Notes under the pieces: model-generated | The model's input: only the letters and a program-made list of their open reading frames with translations | Told to the model about the DNA's origin: nothing | Database searches by the model: none | Shown: positions 36,300 to 47,966 of the stretch, piece after piece | Position numbering within the stretch: position 1 is the stretch's first letter | Layout of the letters: each line of letters starts with the position of its first letter | From: Flaccisagitta enflata | Taxonomy: Eukaryota > Chaetognatha > Sagittoidea > Aphragmophora | Direction of reading: 5' to 3' | NCBI GenBank assembly: GCA_965153355.1 | Contig: OZ231128.1 | Coordinates: forward strand, 43,338,001-43,402,000 | DNA: 64,000 nt | Translations under genes and position numbers: made by a program

Positions 36300-36545
36300 G
36301 ATTGAGACCTGATTTGAATAATTGAATCTCGGCCATAATCTCGGATATCATCGACGAGATTTGAAGATTCTCACCTCTTGACACCGATTGTGATATCTTG
36401 ATCACCGCGTGCCACGGCCCACGACATTTGGTGATTAGGTGGGAGCTCTTAGCACTTACGGCCTTGAGCCAAGGATTACAGACCAGTAAAGGCGTTCGTT
36501 CGAAACAATACGTGCCAAGTTCAGCGCGGTAATCGGTCGCATCAT
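36300..36545 (-). pseudogene. Ty3/gypsy-like integrase C-terminal fragment
   Basis: One frame reads ELGTYCFERTP, then KCRGPWHAV, like the ...V.RTP...K..GPY/F.V module at the integrase C-terminus of chromovirus and other gypsy elements. A downstream frame gives NLVDDIRDYGRD, like the usual trailing strand, implying a frameshift. No catalytic core, LTR or primer-binding site is seen. The call is weak, since the module is short. Confidence 0.35.
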
Positions 36546-36699
36546 GCTTCATTTCATTTTTGTTACAAGTCACATGCACGCATCTCCATATAAGTTGCCG
36601 AATGTCGTATTCAACCTTTTATCAGCGGCATGTTCTGCACGAGCGCGAGATTATTTTGTCGGTTGTTTCAAATGTTATGAGCTTTATTTTTCTTCATCG

Positions 36700-36958
36700 G
36701 GGAAAAAGTCGAAGTAAGTCTTCGACTTTTCAATATATTCTCGACAAATATGTGTTTTAATTTTTTTTAAAGTTTAAGCTGTTAATTGATCAATTGCAAT
36801 TTCAAACAAATTCATCTAGGTAAGTAAATTTGATAATTCTCTTTCATATTGCAACAAGCAGAATGACAAATATTTTTTGAGTTATGATTTTCAAAAAATT
36901 CTTTTACAAAAGATTCAAATTGAATTTTATACAATTTTTCATGATTTTAAATAGGATA
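36700..36958 (+). mobile_element. GTCGAAG-family element, partial
   Basis: Hairpin AAGTCGAAG-TAAGT-CTTCGACTT at 36706-36728, then ATTCTCTTTCATATTGCAAC and AAGCAGAATGACA, collinear with 25150-25200. The other end is replaced by an HEE at 36961. Confidence 0.6.
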
Positions 36959-36960
36959 AA

Positions 36961-37124
36961 AACAAGGCCAGATACACGGCAATCCAGTCGCGGACGGTTG
37001 GGCAGGATCAGTAATGCAAAAACCGCTTGGAATTAAAAAATGTGACGGACGGACGGATGGACCTACCAACCAACCTACCAACCAACACGGCAAGGTGAAG
37101 AGTTGCATGTCCGCGACTAAAAAA
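36961..37124 (-). mobile_element. HEE copy, code GTCGCGGAC
   Basis: Minus strand: AGTCGCGGACATGCAACT, GTTGGTAGGTTGGTTGGTAG tract, core AATTCCAAGCGGTTTTTGC, GTCCGCGACTGG, CCGTGTATCTGGCC and TTGTT. Confidence 0.88.
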
Positions 37125-37306
37125 GAGTATTCTTGTTTGTTTGTGCACATAAATACAGAAAAAAACATGTTTATGAGCATAAATGCAAAAAATAAATGTT
37201 TTGATACATGTCTGAGCATGCAAATAAACATGCCAGTGAGCACAGATTGTCATCTGTGCGAATGATTTTGAATATTTTAGCGTATTTAGCTCATTTGGCT
37301 CAGTCC

Positions 37307-38012
37307 TTTTTAGGTGCGCCATAGCACCTCTATGAGAGGCTCTGTCTGTTGGTCGGTTGGTCGGTCGGTCGGTAACGCTCGAGTTGAAAATCTCGAAAAG
37401 AAGCAAAAATCACTGGAAATGATTCAGAAATATGCTAGGATGATTTTTAGATGCACCATAGCATCTCTATAAGAAGCTCTGTCCGTCTGTCTGTCCATCC
37501 GTCAGTCACGCTCAAATGAAAAATCGCTAAAAATGTTTTAAATCAATAGAAAACTCATTTCATTCATCATGAATGATACTCGTCATTTCATTCACTAATA
37601 TAATCAGCTACGGTTAGGTCTTATAGAGCTGAGGATAGGTCGGATAGGTCTGGTGATAGGACAGATAGGTCTTAAGATAGGTCTGATGGAGCTGGAGATA
37701 GGTCTGATAGAGCTGGTGATAGGTCTGATAGAGCTCGGGAAAAGTCTGATAGAGCTTGGGATAGGTCTTATAGTGCTAGGAATGGTTGGATAGAGCTAGG
37801 CATAGGTCTGATGGAGCTAGGGATAGCTATGGATTAAGAACGCCCGGCGGGATAGGTCTGATAGAGCTAGGAATGGTCTGATGGAGCTAGGGATAGGTCT
37901 GATGGACTAGGGATAGGTCTGATAGAGCTAGGGATAGTTCTGATGGAGCTAGGGATAGCTATGAATTATTAACGCTCGGCGCACCGTCTTGGCCCATGTA
38001 TCCGGCCTTGTT
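37307..38012 (+). mobile_element. HEE copy, code GGTGCGCC, with 22-base minisatellite
   Basis: AGGTGC-GCCATA-GCACCT, GGTTGGTCGGTCGGT tract, TAACGCTCGAGTTGAAAA, a nested 5' end at 37444, then GGTCTGATAGAGCTAGGGAT units (37610-37970), inverted code CGGCGCACCG, GGCCCATGTATCCGGCC and TTGTT. The 3' arm follows the GCC variant of the code rather than GAC. Confidence 0.82.
37444..37545 (+). mobile_element. HEE 5' end, code GATGCACC, nested
   Basis: AGATGC-ACCATA-GCATCT, CTATAAGAAGCTCTGTCC, GTCTGTCTGTCC tract and TCACGCTCAAATGAAAAATC. No separate 3' end was found, so the exact extent is unknown. Confidence 0.6.
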
Positions 38013-38220
38013 CCTCTCTGATTTTCAATATATAACTAGTCAGTGAGGGCACACAAGGCCTTTTTTATTCATATCAGATTGGATAAAGTAAAGGATATTA
38101 TTCAATTTGTCATACGATTGCTTTTGATTTAAATAAATAAAAAAAAATGTATACAAACAAAAAAAAACAAACAAGCAAATAAAAGTATTTTGCAATTACT
38201 GAAGACAAATAATAACGTGA

Positions 38221-38275
38221 GAGCGGTCAATGCTTACAACTTTTTTTCCCACGGCGATAGCCGCCATTACTGGTA
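38221..38275 (+). repeat. Terminal fragment of the GGCGATTAGCC family
   Basis: TTACAACTTTTTTTCCCACG and GCGATAGCCGCCATTACTGG match the right end of 24997-25683. Confidence 0.6.
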
Positions 38276-38615
38276 ATAATCTTGTTTTTGATTATTTGCA
38301 ATCGTCATTTTCTAAACAAAACCAGAATTTTTGTGCAGCGGTATAGAACAAGTTATCTCTGTAATATTTCTATACAAATCCTCAGCCGATGCAACGAAAG
38401 CGCATTTGTTTACAAACTTTTACATATTTTGGGTATCTCAATGAAAAGTTATAGCCTATAGCCTATAGCCTATTCTGCCAAGTGAAATTGATGGAAAATC
38501 TCGAATCTCCAGACACCGTGTCCCCGGGCCCTGGCTTGTGGCAACAAAACATAATGTTACAGTTTGAAAAAAAAAAAATCTTACAACCTAATTAATTCAG
38601 CGGTCATTAAAGCGC

Positions 38616-38861
38616 ATGAAATTTGCACAACAATTATCATTCCAACTTGTCAAAAATCCAATCGGATATAAACAAGGATCAATAATCAACCTCTGCTTAA
38701 GTTTTGATTCCAAAGAAATCGAGGAGCTTAAAGAGGAGACTCTCACCCAAGTGTATGTCAATGGCCAAGAATGTCTTAACAAAAGCGCGAGATCTAGGCG
38801 TATCCAGCGAAAGGTTAAATCACGGCTTAAAAATGGTCACCCTCCGGTTTTACCGATGTAA
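38616..38861 (+). CDS. Unrecognised 81-codon open frame
   Basis: The frame is Lys/Glu/Arg-rich (KEIEELKEETL, ARSRRIQRKVKSRL) and not simple sequence. It lacks an in-frame upstream context or clear splice borders, and I do not recognise it. It may be a transposon fragment. Confidence 0.2.
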   Translation: MKFAQQLSFQLVKNPIGYKQGSIINLCLSFDSKEIEELKEETLTQVYVNGQECLNKSARSRRIQRKVKSRLKNGHPPVLPM

Positions 38862-38996
38862 GCCCCACTCCGAGACATTATCATCTCATTAAATTGTAGT
38901 GCGTTTTAAGTGCGAGAAAAAAATATGAAGAATTTCAGCTTTTATAAATGGAAAAAATCGAAAACGCGCCTTGAATTTTACTCGGTCGAAAAAAAA

Positions 38997-39154
38997 AACA
39001 AGGCCGGATACACGGCAGGACAGTCGCGGACGGTTTGGCAGGGGCGGTAATGCAAAAAAACCGCTCGCAATTTAAAAAGGTTACGGGACCGGCGGACCGA
39101 CCAACCTACCGACCGACACAGCAAGGTGTAGAGTCGCGTGTCCGCGACTAAAAA
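38997..39154 (-). mobile_element. HEE copy, code GTCGCGGAC
   Basis: Minus strand: AGTCGCG-GACA-CGCGACT, GTCGGTAGGTTGGTCGGT tract, AAATTGCGAGCGGTTTTTT core, GTCCGCGACTG, GCCGTGTATCCGGCC and TTGTT. Confidence 0.9.
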
Positions 39155-39439
39155 TAAAGGAAAAAAAAAAAACAAACAAAAAACAAAGGCGATAAACAAA
39201 AAACCCTTTCACTCAATTATGCTACATGTTCATGACCGTCCCCAAAGGAATCTTAACCAAGACCCATGGCCATAAAGATAACGTATGAATGTAAAGCTAA
39301 TTCTTGTGCAACAGCATAAAGCCATAGGTTCCAAAAGTGATAATATAATAACTAAACTGATAAGACCGCAGAGGGTGACTGGGCAGATTTTAAAGCTCTC
39401 CTAGACCCTTTCACACAAATACTCACAATTACACGCACC

Positions 39440-39493
39440 CTCAAAAACACACACACACGCACACACACACGTTCGCACGCACATACAAGTTCG

Positions 39494-39583
<90 letters not shown>
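39440..39583 (+). repeat. (AC)n microsatellite
   Basis: Interrupted AC to 39497, then about 85 uninterrupted bases. Confidence 0.95.
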
Positions 39584-39585
<2 letters not shown>

Positions 39586-40110
39586 TACCGCTAATACTGA
39601 CGCTGCTGCGCTTTCGTTCAGTCTTCGGGAATACCAGGCCGTGCGGCGGCAAGTCTTTGTGACGTTTGGCTCCTCGGCTTGTTAATGTGTTTATATTGAC
39701 GTATTTATTCGTTTTTGCCTTCCCAGGACGGACATCAGACAATCCCGTCAAATGCCATTTCCTCTCGCAAACGGCCCACACTCAAAACATTCAACGTGAC
39801 CTCGCCGTCGCGCCGTTGTTGTTGTTTTCGCCGTCGCTATCGCTGTTGCTGTCGCCCTCGCCGTCCCATATATCAGTAAAATCTCAACTGTTTCAGAGTT
39901 TTAATCTATTTCATTATTGATTGGGCCCTTAATTCAGTTTGAAAGGCAGAGATTGAGCACTGTAGCAATTATCAAAGTAGAAATTTGATAACGAAAAACT
40001 GGGAATTCTATACATAAATAGTTAAAGACATGGAGATGGCAGAAGGCCAGAGGGGGGAGGCGGCCAGAGGGGGGCAGTCGGTGAGGGGGGGTGCAATTTC
40101 TCTCGCCGCC
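39584..40110. other. Unassigned DNA
   Basis: Includes a GTT/GCCGTCGC-rich stretch near 39810-39865; no exon I can support. Confidence 0.4.
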
Positions 40111-40115
40111 CCCTA

Positions 40116-40116
<1 letters not shown>

Positions 40117-40208
<92 letters not shown>
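40117..40208 (+). repeat. (AC)n microsatellite
   Basis: About 90 uninterrupted bases. Confidence 0.96.
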
Positions 40209-40210
<2 letters not shown>

Positions 40211-40289
40211 CATAAAAGTTACCATGAGCTAGAGCGCGCCTCTGAACATGTGCGTCATCCTGTTTCACTCTCTCCCGTCTGTTCTATCT

Positions 40290-40523
<234 letters not shown>

Positions 40524-41023
40524 TCTGATTTCCACCTTGGCTTTGCGCCTGCGCGCGTTGTATATAATAGAAGAGAGGCGAGAAACGTTGTTGGGAAAAA
40601 CATTCATATTTTAAGCGCCTTTGAGATGTTGCCCTGGGGATCCTTGTTAAGGTATTGATAGCGAGAGAGAGGCTCTCAACTGATTGTCCAATGAGGACGA
40701 CCACGCAGAAAACAAGCTCCAAACAGGTAAGAAGTTGCGGAAGATAGGGCAGGGGCAGTTACACAAACCGTTCGTGACATATCCATATGTCGCACTGAAA
40801 ATAAGCATAGAATTTGCTACCCATGCCCAATGAATCATGATTTTTATAAAATGAAAATAACTGAAATTTTTTTCTTGGTTGTTTTCAATAAAGTTGTGAA
40901 TCGATACATTTTGCATGGATAAACTTTCCCATGCCAGTTTTGACCTCTAAACTTCTCTTTTTATGGTTGAAAAATAGGCGAAAAACATGGAAAAATTCAA
41001 TTTCTTATTCTACCATAACCTAC

Positions 41024-41160
41024 ACAGAATTACAAATTTGCATAAAAAATCAAAATATCAACAAAATAAGAACATAGCGCGATCCCTAAATCATGTACTG
41101 AGCGCGCTATGTTCTTATTTTGTTAATATTTTGATTTTCTATGCAAATTTATAATTCTGT
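41024..41160. mobile_element. 137-base palindromic MITE
   Basis: Two arms of about 57 bases (from ACAGAATTACAAATTTGCAT to AACATAGCGCG) face each other with few mismatches around a 21-base centre. Confidence 0.8.
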
Positions 41161-41255
41161 CTAAGCATAAATGAGATGATTGTAAATAATTTCTTCACTT
41201 TTTTGGCACTTTATCATCAAATCTCTCTCAATTATTTTGCATTTATCTCATTTAG

Positions 41256-41364
41256 CGATTACAAAATGGAAATCCTTCATAACAACATTTCAAGGTTTGA
41301 ACAAAATGATAGATATATTGACTGAAGCAAAATCAGTGATGGAAATGGTAACTATATCCTCTGG
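41256..41364 (+). CDS. Candidate exon A (plus-strand gene)
   Basis: Acceptor GCATTTATCTCATTTAG|CG and donor TCTGG|GTAAGT, both close to consensus, bound 109 bases with one open frame (35 codons, KWKSFITTFQGLNKMIDILT in the middle), phase 1 in and phase 2 out. The helical text is not recognisable. It does not join candidate exon B in frame, so either one is false or an exon is missing. Confidence 0.3.
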
Positions 41365-41495
41365 GTAAGTTCTTCCGGTTTAATTTTCAGTGCGTCATAT
41401 GCCTTTTTGTACTTTGTTGATTTTATTGATTGCACGCTTTCATTTACTTTGAATGTCTTTCAATTCCATTCAATCCGACAATTCTCGATTCTCAG

Positions 41496-41631
41496 TTGTT
41501 CATGATCAAGTATTGCGATTAACAAGCACTGTGCATAAGCTCACACTTTCTCTCTTTTCAATAGACCCAGATAGCATTCTCCCCGTCTCTGTTCTTATTT
41601 GGATAGTTGCCGCAGTAATTTTACTTTTTGG
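41496..41631 (+). CDS. Candidate exon B with a transmembrane helix
   Basis: Acceptor ATTCTCGATTCTCAG|TT (or the stronger CTCTCTTTTCAATAG|AC at 41565) and donor TTTGG|GTAAAT. The frame ends SVLIWIVAAVILLFG, a convincing membrane-spanning helix. Function unknown; a chance frame is possible. Confidence 0.3.
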
Positions 41632-41840
41632 GTAAATTCCAACTCATTATCTCAGGAGTGAACTTTTTTGGGTTTTGCAATTTTGCTTCTGATCTTACCG
41701 GCGATTTTAATAATACGCGGCTCTCTCTCAAACAAAGCTTTTAGTTTAGGCGACTCAGTTCCGTCCCGCCTACTCAGACAGACAATTAGAATTCATATTG
41801 ATGCCACAATGCCCATAGCTTTATAGTGAATCTTTAAATA

Positions 41841-42195
<355 letters not shown>

Positions 42196-42364
42196 CTCTC
42201 CGACCCCCCCCCCCTTTTGGATTTACTCTTTGGAACACAAACGCGTCGTGTTTAGGTTTTCCTAAATGCTGCATTCCCACTCTATCGCTTTTCGATGCAA
42301 CAACTGATGGTCCCCAAGGCACCAATGAAATGCCCCAAGGGGCCGCGGCCGTCGATCGGCGCCA

Positions 42365-42590
42365 CCACAATTCCGATATCATGCACATTAGCCTTTTTGC
42401 AGGTGCCATTTTAAGCATTGACAGCGTCAGCTTCTTCGCCCATGCCATTTCATGAACTGTCATAATCAGCCTCTTACTCTAAAACCGATATCAGCCTCTT
42501 CGCCGGCGCCATCTCAAGCACTGACATCGTCAGCCTCTTTGTGGGACTCACCTCATGAACTGCAAGCATCAGCCTCTTTGGAGGCGCACA
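42365..42590 (+). repeat. Imperfect 30-40-base tandem repeat (CAGCCTCTT type)
   Basis: Repeats of GGCGCCAT(C/T)TCA.GCACTGACA.CGTCAGCCTCTTC with alternating ATGAACTG variants. They resume at 42985-43100 after the 80-base array. Confidence 0.7.
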
Positions 42591-42980
42591 GTGCTTGTTT
42601 AGCCCACTCGACGAAGTTTATTTCACCAGACTGTCACCGACCCCCTAAATCCACCTAAATCACCTACACAGTGCTTGTTTAGGCCACTCGACGAAGTTTA
42701 TTTCACCAGACTGTCACCTACCCTGTAAATCCACCTAAATCACCTACACAGTGCTTGTTTAGGCCACTTGACGAAGTTCATCTCACCAGACTGTCCCCGA
42801 CCCCCTAAATCCACCTAAATCACCTACACAGTGCTTGTTTAGGCCACTTGACGAAGTTCATCTCACCAGACTGTCCCCGACCCCCTAAATCCACCTAAAT
42901 CACCTACACAGTGCTTGTTTAGGCCACTTGACGAAGTTCATCTCACCAGACTGTCACCGACCCCCTTAATTCCCCACAAA
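42591..42980 (+). repeat. 80-base satellite array, about 4.9 units
   Basis: GTGCTTGTTT begins exactly at 42591, 42671, 42751, 42831 and 42911. Units end ATCCACCTAAATCACCTACA. Later units are nearly identical; the first two differ at a few bases. It is inserted within the CAGCCTCTT repeat. Confidence 0.93.
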
Positions 42981-43139
42981 TCACCTATAGGCGCTATCTC
43001 ACGCACAGATAGCATCATCCTCTTCGCAGGCGCCATCCTTAGCACTGACAGCGTCAGCCTATTTGCGGACGCCATCTCATGAACTGTCAGCATCAGCCTC
43101 TTGAAAATGTAGAGGATTCTGAGCAAAAGTCGCGTTAGA

Positions 43140-43525
43140 ATTTTAGATGCGTCGTCCTACAGTAAAAGAGGTCATATCTGATTTCCGTCCATTGGTTGGG
43201 TGGTCGGTTAATCAGTCGGTCACGCAAACATTCAAGTCACAAAAACAGGAAGCTATGTTATCAGAATGCGGTGCCAACCTTATTACTCTTCCATACTTGA
43301 GATCATTTATTCTTTGGATCGATCCTTCATTCATTCAATCATTCATTTATTCATTCATTCATCCATTCATTCATTCATTCATTCATCCATTTGTTCATTC
43401 ATTCATTGATTCATTGATTCATTCATTCATTCATTCATTCATTCATTCATTCATTCATTCATTCATTCATTCATAAAAGAGTTTCATTCACAGAGGAAGC
43501 ATCGTCGGCTTACTTGGCCTCATTC
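43140..43525 (+). mobile_element. HEE copy, code GATGCGTCG, with (ATTC)n core
   Basis: 5' end AGATGCGTCGTCCTACAGT (right arm decayed), GGTTGGGTGGTCGGT tract, CACGCAAACATTCAAG, (ATTC)n at 43330-43473, then AGCATCGTCGG and TTACTTGGCCTCATT. The 3' arm is weak (GCATC). Confidence 0.7.
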
Positions 43526-44006
43526 AATGATTTTCCTCTCTTCTTATTTTTTTTTAATTTGAAAAGGGGAGCAGATGAATTGATAACATTACTGGGGATA
43601 ACATTACTGGGGATAACAGCGACAATGTTCTAAAAATTAACTAGTCGACATAACAGAGACAGCAGCTCAAGACTATCTAAACACCGAATGCCTAAGCTAT
43701 GCGGCATGCGGCGGGGGCCTCAGTGACCACAGCCACAGCGACCAAAGCGACCACAGCCAAAGCGACCAAAGACCACAGCTGGCGACCATAGCCCCGAATG
43801 CGTTTGCCGTCGACGCGGCGACTCAGTCTGAATGCGCGTGCTATGAGCGTTGTAACTCTAAATCGAGTTTCTCTCCGGACTTGATTTCGAGCTTTTTCCG
43901 CCTTTGCACACAATTCTTTTTTGAATACTTTTCTTACAAATTTCGTGTGTTTTACCCCCTCGAGGGTATGATGTAGTTTCAGTTAGCTGCACGCGACTCT
44001 TTAAAA
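43526..44006. other. Mixed DNA with short tandem repeats
   Basis: Contains TAACATTACTGGGGA twice (43583-43618), a GACCACAGC repeat (43722-43790) and, at about 43980-43998, a stray AGTTAGCTGCACGCGACT that looks like a decayed HEE hairpin. Confidence 0.5.
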
Positions 44007-45694
44007 ACAAGGCCAAGAAGGCCAACGATGCGTCTTCTTTGAATTAATGTTTTTTTTAATGAATGAACGTTTTTAGTCGCGTGCACGCGACTCTACAACC
44101 CGCTCCGTCGGTCCGTCGGTCGGTCGGTCGGTCCGTCCGTCCGTCCGTAACACTTTGCTTTTTTGCGTCGTTTTTTGTCGCTTTGGGTCGTCTGGAGTTA
44201 TTTTGAATCATTTTTTTGGTGTTTTTGAGAATTATTGGTTGTTTTTGGTCATTTTTTATCATTTTTTATCATTTTTGGTCATTTTTGGTCATTTTGGACA
44301 TTTCGGTCATTTTGGCCATTTTGGTCATTTTTGATCATTTTTGATCATTTATGATCATTTTTGATCATTTTTGGTCATTTTTGGTCATTTTTGGTCATTT
44401 CGGTCATTGTTCATTTCGGTCATTTTGGTCATTTTGGTCATTTTGGTCATTTTGGTCATTTTGATCATTTGGTCATTTGGTCATTTTGGTCATTTTTGAT
44501 TTTTAAGTCTGCTGGTATAAGTCTGCTGGTTTAAGTCTGCTGGTTTAAGTCTGCTGGTTTAAGTCTTCTGGTTTAAGTCCGCTGGTTCAAGTCTGCTGCT
44601 TTAAGTCTGCTGGTTTAAGTCTGCTGGTTTGAGTTGGCTGGTTTAGGTTGGCTGGTTTGAGTTGGCTGATTTAGGTCTGCTGGTTAAGTCTGCTGGTTTA
44701 AGTCTGCTGGTTTAAATCCGCTGGTTTAAGTCGGCTGGTTTAAGTCGGCTGGTTTAAGTCGGCTGGTTTAAGTCTGCTGGTTTAAGTCTGCTGGTTTAAG
44801 TCTGCTGGTTTAAGTCTGCTGGTTTAGGTTTGCTGGTTTAGGTCTGCTGGTTTAAGTCTGCTTGTTTAAGTCTGCTGGTTTAAGTCTGCTGGTTTAAGTC
44901 TGCTGGTTTAAGTCTGCTGGTTTAAGTCTGCTGGTTTGGGTCTGGTTTTGGTCTGGTTTAAGTCTGGTTTAAGTCTGGTTTAAGTCTGGTTTATGTCTGG
45001 TTTGAGTCTGGTTTAAGTCTGGTTTAAGTCTGGTTTAAGTCTGGTTTAAGTCAGGTCTAAGTCTGGTTTATGTATGGTTTAGTCTGGTTTAAGTCTGGCT
45101 TGAGTCTGGTTTGAGTCTGGTTTGAGTCTGGTTTGAGTCTGGTTTGAGTCTGGTTTGAGTCTGGTTTGAGTCTGGTTTAAGTCTAGATTGAGTCTGGTTT
45201 AAGTCTGGTTTAAGTCTGGTTTAAGTCTGGTTTTAGTCTGGTTTAAGTCTGGTTAAGGTCTGGTTTAGGCCTGGTTTATGTCTGGTTTAGGTCTGGTTTA
45301 GGTCTAGTTTAGGTCTGGTTTTGGTCTGGTTTTGGTCTGGTTTAGGTCTGGTTTAATTCTGGTTTGAGTCTGGTTTGAGTCTGGTTTGGGTCTGGTTTAA
45401 GTCTGATTTTTGAGAAAAAGATATAATAGGGAGTCAGGTCAGTTCAGTTATTTTTGTCCTGCACGCGACTTATAGGTGTTGGCCTTGTTTTATGAATGAA
45501 TGTCATTTGCGAATGAATAAATGATATAATGAATGGTTTATGTCACGTATGCTTCTTTTACTGGGTTAGAACCACTTTTCTGTTGATAAAATGCTTGAAT
45601 TTGATGTCTTTAATGATTACATTACCAACCGACCAACCGACCAACCGACCGACGGACACAGCCTATTATAGAGATGCGAGGACGCATCTAAAAA
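44007..45694 (-). mobile_element. HEE copy, code GATGCGTCC, host of long HEE C
   Basis: Minus strand: AGATGCG-TCCT-CGCATCT (45675-45692), GTCGGTCGGTTGGTCGG tract, core with ATTCATTC units, then after the interruption ACGTTCATTCATT, inverted code AGACGCATCG, TTGGCCTTCTTGGCC and TTGTT. Removing 44070-45489 gives a copy of about 270 bases, like 17928-18208. Confidence 0.85.
44070..45489 (+). mobile_element. Long HEE C, intact, nested
   Basis: Palindrome AGTCGCGTGCACGCGACT (44075-44092), GTCGGTCGGTCGG tract, leader shared with copy B, (GGTCATTTTT)n at about 44240-44500, (AAGTCTGCTGGTTT)n at about 44510-44935, (GTCTGGTTTGA)n at about 44940-45400, GATATAATAGGGAGTCAGGT, CCTGCACGCGACTTATAGG, TGTTGGCC and TTGTT. 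The best-preserved long copy. Confidence 0.93.
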
Positions 45695-45724
45695 TCAATT
45701 GTTTGTGTGTGTGACACTTTGTGT

Positions 45725-46007
<283 letters not shown>

Positions 46008-46008
46008 G

Positions 46009-46042
46009 GCCGGTTTTGCAGCCGGGTTTTGGCGGTATTTGG
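46009..46042 (+). CDS. Candidate short exon after a (CT)n tract
   Basis: (CT)n TTCCAG|GCC and TTTGG|GTGAGT bound 34 bases (AGFAAGFWRYL in one frame). The arrangement copies that of exon 4 in the ZP-like gene, but no partner exon was found, so a fortuitous pair of splice-like sites is possible. Confidence 0.25.
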
Positions 46043-46142
46043 GTGAGTCGTTTATTCGCTTTGGGTCAAATGTTTCTTTACCAATGCCCAGAGGAAGCTA
46101 GAAGAGTGGAGTTGAAGGGAAGCCACTTTCCACACATTGGAA

Positions 46143-46412
46143 GGGGGCGTTTCTAATAACAGACAATCGCGTTTTTAACAGGCCACTCGGTCGCTCGCTA
46201 CATCAGTTCTCTCACAATGCTCACTCACTCACTCCGCTCATTCGCTCCGCAGCACTCCGCAGCGCTCCGCAACGCTACGCTCCATGCACGGGTTCGCTCA
46301 CTCACTTCGCTCACTCCCTCGTGGGACAGTTGAAATTTTTGAATATGTGTTCACGCTGCTAACGTATTACACGGGAACAAACGCGTTTTTCATCTTCACT
46401 AGAAACACGCCC
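46143..46412. mobile_element. GGGCGTTTCTAGT MITE, copy 1
   Basis: Imperfect inverted ends GGGGGCGTTTCTAAT and TTCACTAGAAACACGCCC, with AATCGCGTTTT/AAACGCG further in. The interior is made of CACTCCGCTCACTCGC-type phrases. Aligns throughout with 47967-48236. Confidence 0.7.
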
Positions 46413-46794
46413 GAAGTGAGACCAACCGGAAGATGAGAAAATGAGGATAGACAAAAGGATAGAAATGACATGTAAATCATTGTTCACTAGTGATGCTTTT
46501 AAAATGAGATCAAGTCATTATCATTTTCATCATCACTATCATTTAAAGTCCAGGAACGCTAAAAAAAATCATCACGAGGCCTACGTATCGCAGAAAAGTT
46601 TTCTAGTACGCGACTTCATGAGTTATCCCTAAATGAGGTGAAACTGTGCGTGGAATAAAATCAATCAATGAATTTGGACTTCTAGTGATAGTATCACAAC
46701 TATAACGGTCGCTTATCACGTATGGTCGGACAGAGACCATATACGTATAACGATAACAAAAGAAGAATTTCATGGACGGAAGCGAAATCGGAAG

Positions 46795-46852
46795 GCAAAC
46801 AGACAGTCAGACCGGCTTAGTAACGCGAAGAGTCCCGTTCACGAGACTTGGA
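46795..46852 (-). mobile_element. Decayed HEE 5' end
   Basis: Minus strand: AGTCTCG-TGAA-CGGGACT, CTTCGCGTTACTAAGCC and GGTCTGACTGTCTG. No 3' end identified. Confidence 0.45.
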
Positions 46853-47552
46853 AAAAAGTGCGAGGTCATTCCAAAGTCAATAGCATCCACTTACAAGCAA
46901 AACCTCCTCTTCATCTAAACCGCAAATCTCGAAAAAGCTGTCTTTCCATGTATTTATCATTAGCCTCGTTGTCTTTTTTTTTTTGTTTACAGCTTGGTTC
47001 TTTTTTTTTTGGTTTCTATATATCATGAATAATTCATTGAATGCCGTAGATAAAAATAAATCTTCCGAATGCGGAAGCGACGGAAATGGGGACGGCCAAT
47101 TCCGATGAGAGAGAGAGAGAGAGAGAAGGAAAAGAAGGGCTTCTTAAAATACTTTTTTATGGATAAGAGCGATACATAACACGTCCCCAACTTGCCATAA
47201 CTCATTCTCTTATGCATGAGGCGGTCACATGAGGGCAGTCCTGGCTCCATCAAAATTTTTCCAGTGAAATTCCCGCCCTCCCATCGTGTACTCGTCGTTT
47301 GCCTACTGCCAAGTGTGGGAGAATGGTTGGGAGAAAAGCCAGACTTAAGTCCTAAGAGAGGTTGAAATAGGGACAAAAAAGCAGGGGGGAGGGGGGTGGA
47401 ATCTAATCTCTGCTGTACTACAGAGTTTGAGGAGATATCATGGGGGATCGAAAACAGAATGAAGACCGTGCTATTGATTAATAACTATAGGATACTACTT
47501 AGACAAAGGCTTATCACGGAAACCGCGCCTGCTTTGAGCTTAGATTGAGGGT
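46853..47552. other. Unassigned DNA
   Basis: A 20-base (GA)n at 47108 and a 117-codon minus-strand frame (47023-47376) with no recognisable domain. Confidence 0.4.
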
Positions 47553-47966
47553 TTGAGAAAGAAGATCGAACTCTGTACAAATTGCGGTGCCAGTACCAAG
47601 GAATCAAGCAAACCAATAGCAAAGAACGAAGCTCTGTTAGACTTTGGAGTTGTTCATAAGGAATCAAGATGCACATCCGCGGAAACTGAATTAGGAAGGG
47701 GGAACAGCAAGTCACGTCTTGGGTTTTATGCGCTGCAATGATGCAATAGGGAAGGGACAGAGAAGTGGGCTAACGTGGAATCGTTCCATGCGTTAAAAAT
47801 GGGGAAGAGTGTCAAAAGTGATGGTTTGGGGAAGACAAAGCGCTCTTGCGTTGATGCCAAGGAGAATAAAGGTGTGGCTCGAGGGTTTGTTTATTCGCAT
47901 TTCAAACTTCGAGATCCATACGAGATCAGGTTCAGTTTAGATTCGGTGATTTATCAATTCGAATCA
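47553..47966 (+). CDS. Unrecognised open frames (47553-47741 and 47775 onward)
   Basis: Two successive plus-strand frames are not simple sequence. The first begins with a CTNCG motif; the second (from 47775) is basic at first (KMGKSVKSDGLGKTKR) and runs into the MITE at 47967. No domain, splice pair or homologue is recognised. They may be exon or transposon remnants. Confidence 0.2.

Noticed and set aside
36229-36579. Intact 116-codon gene on the minus strand
   Set aside because: The similarity to an integrase tail changes frame inside it, so it is better seen as a retroelement remnant.
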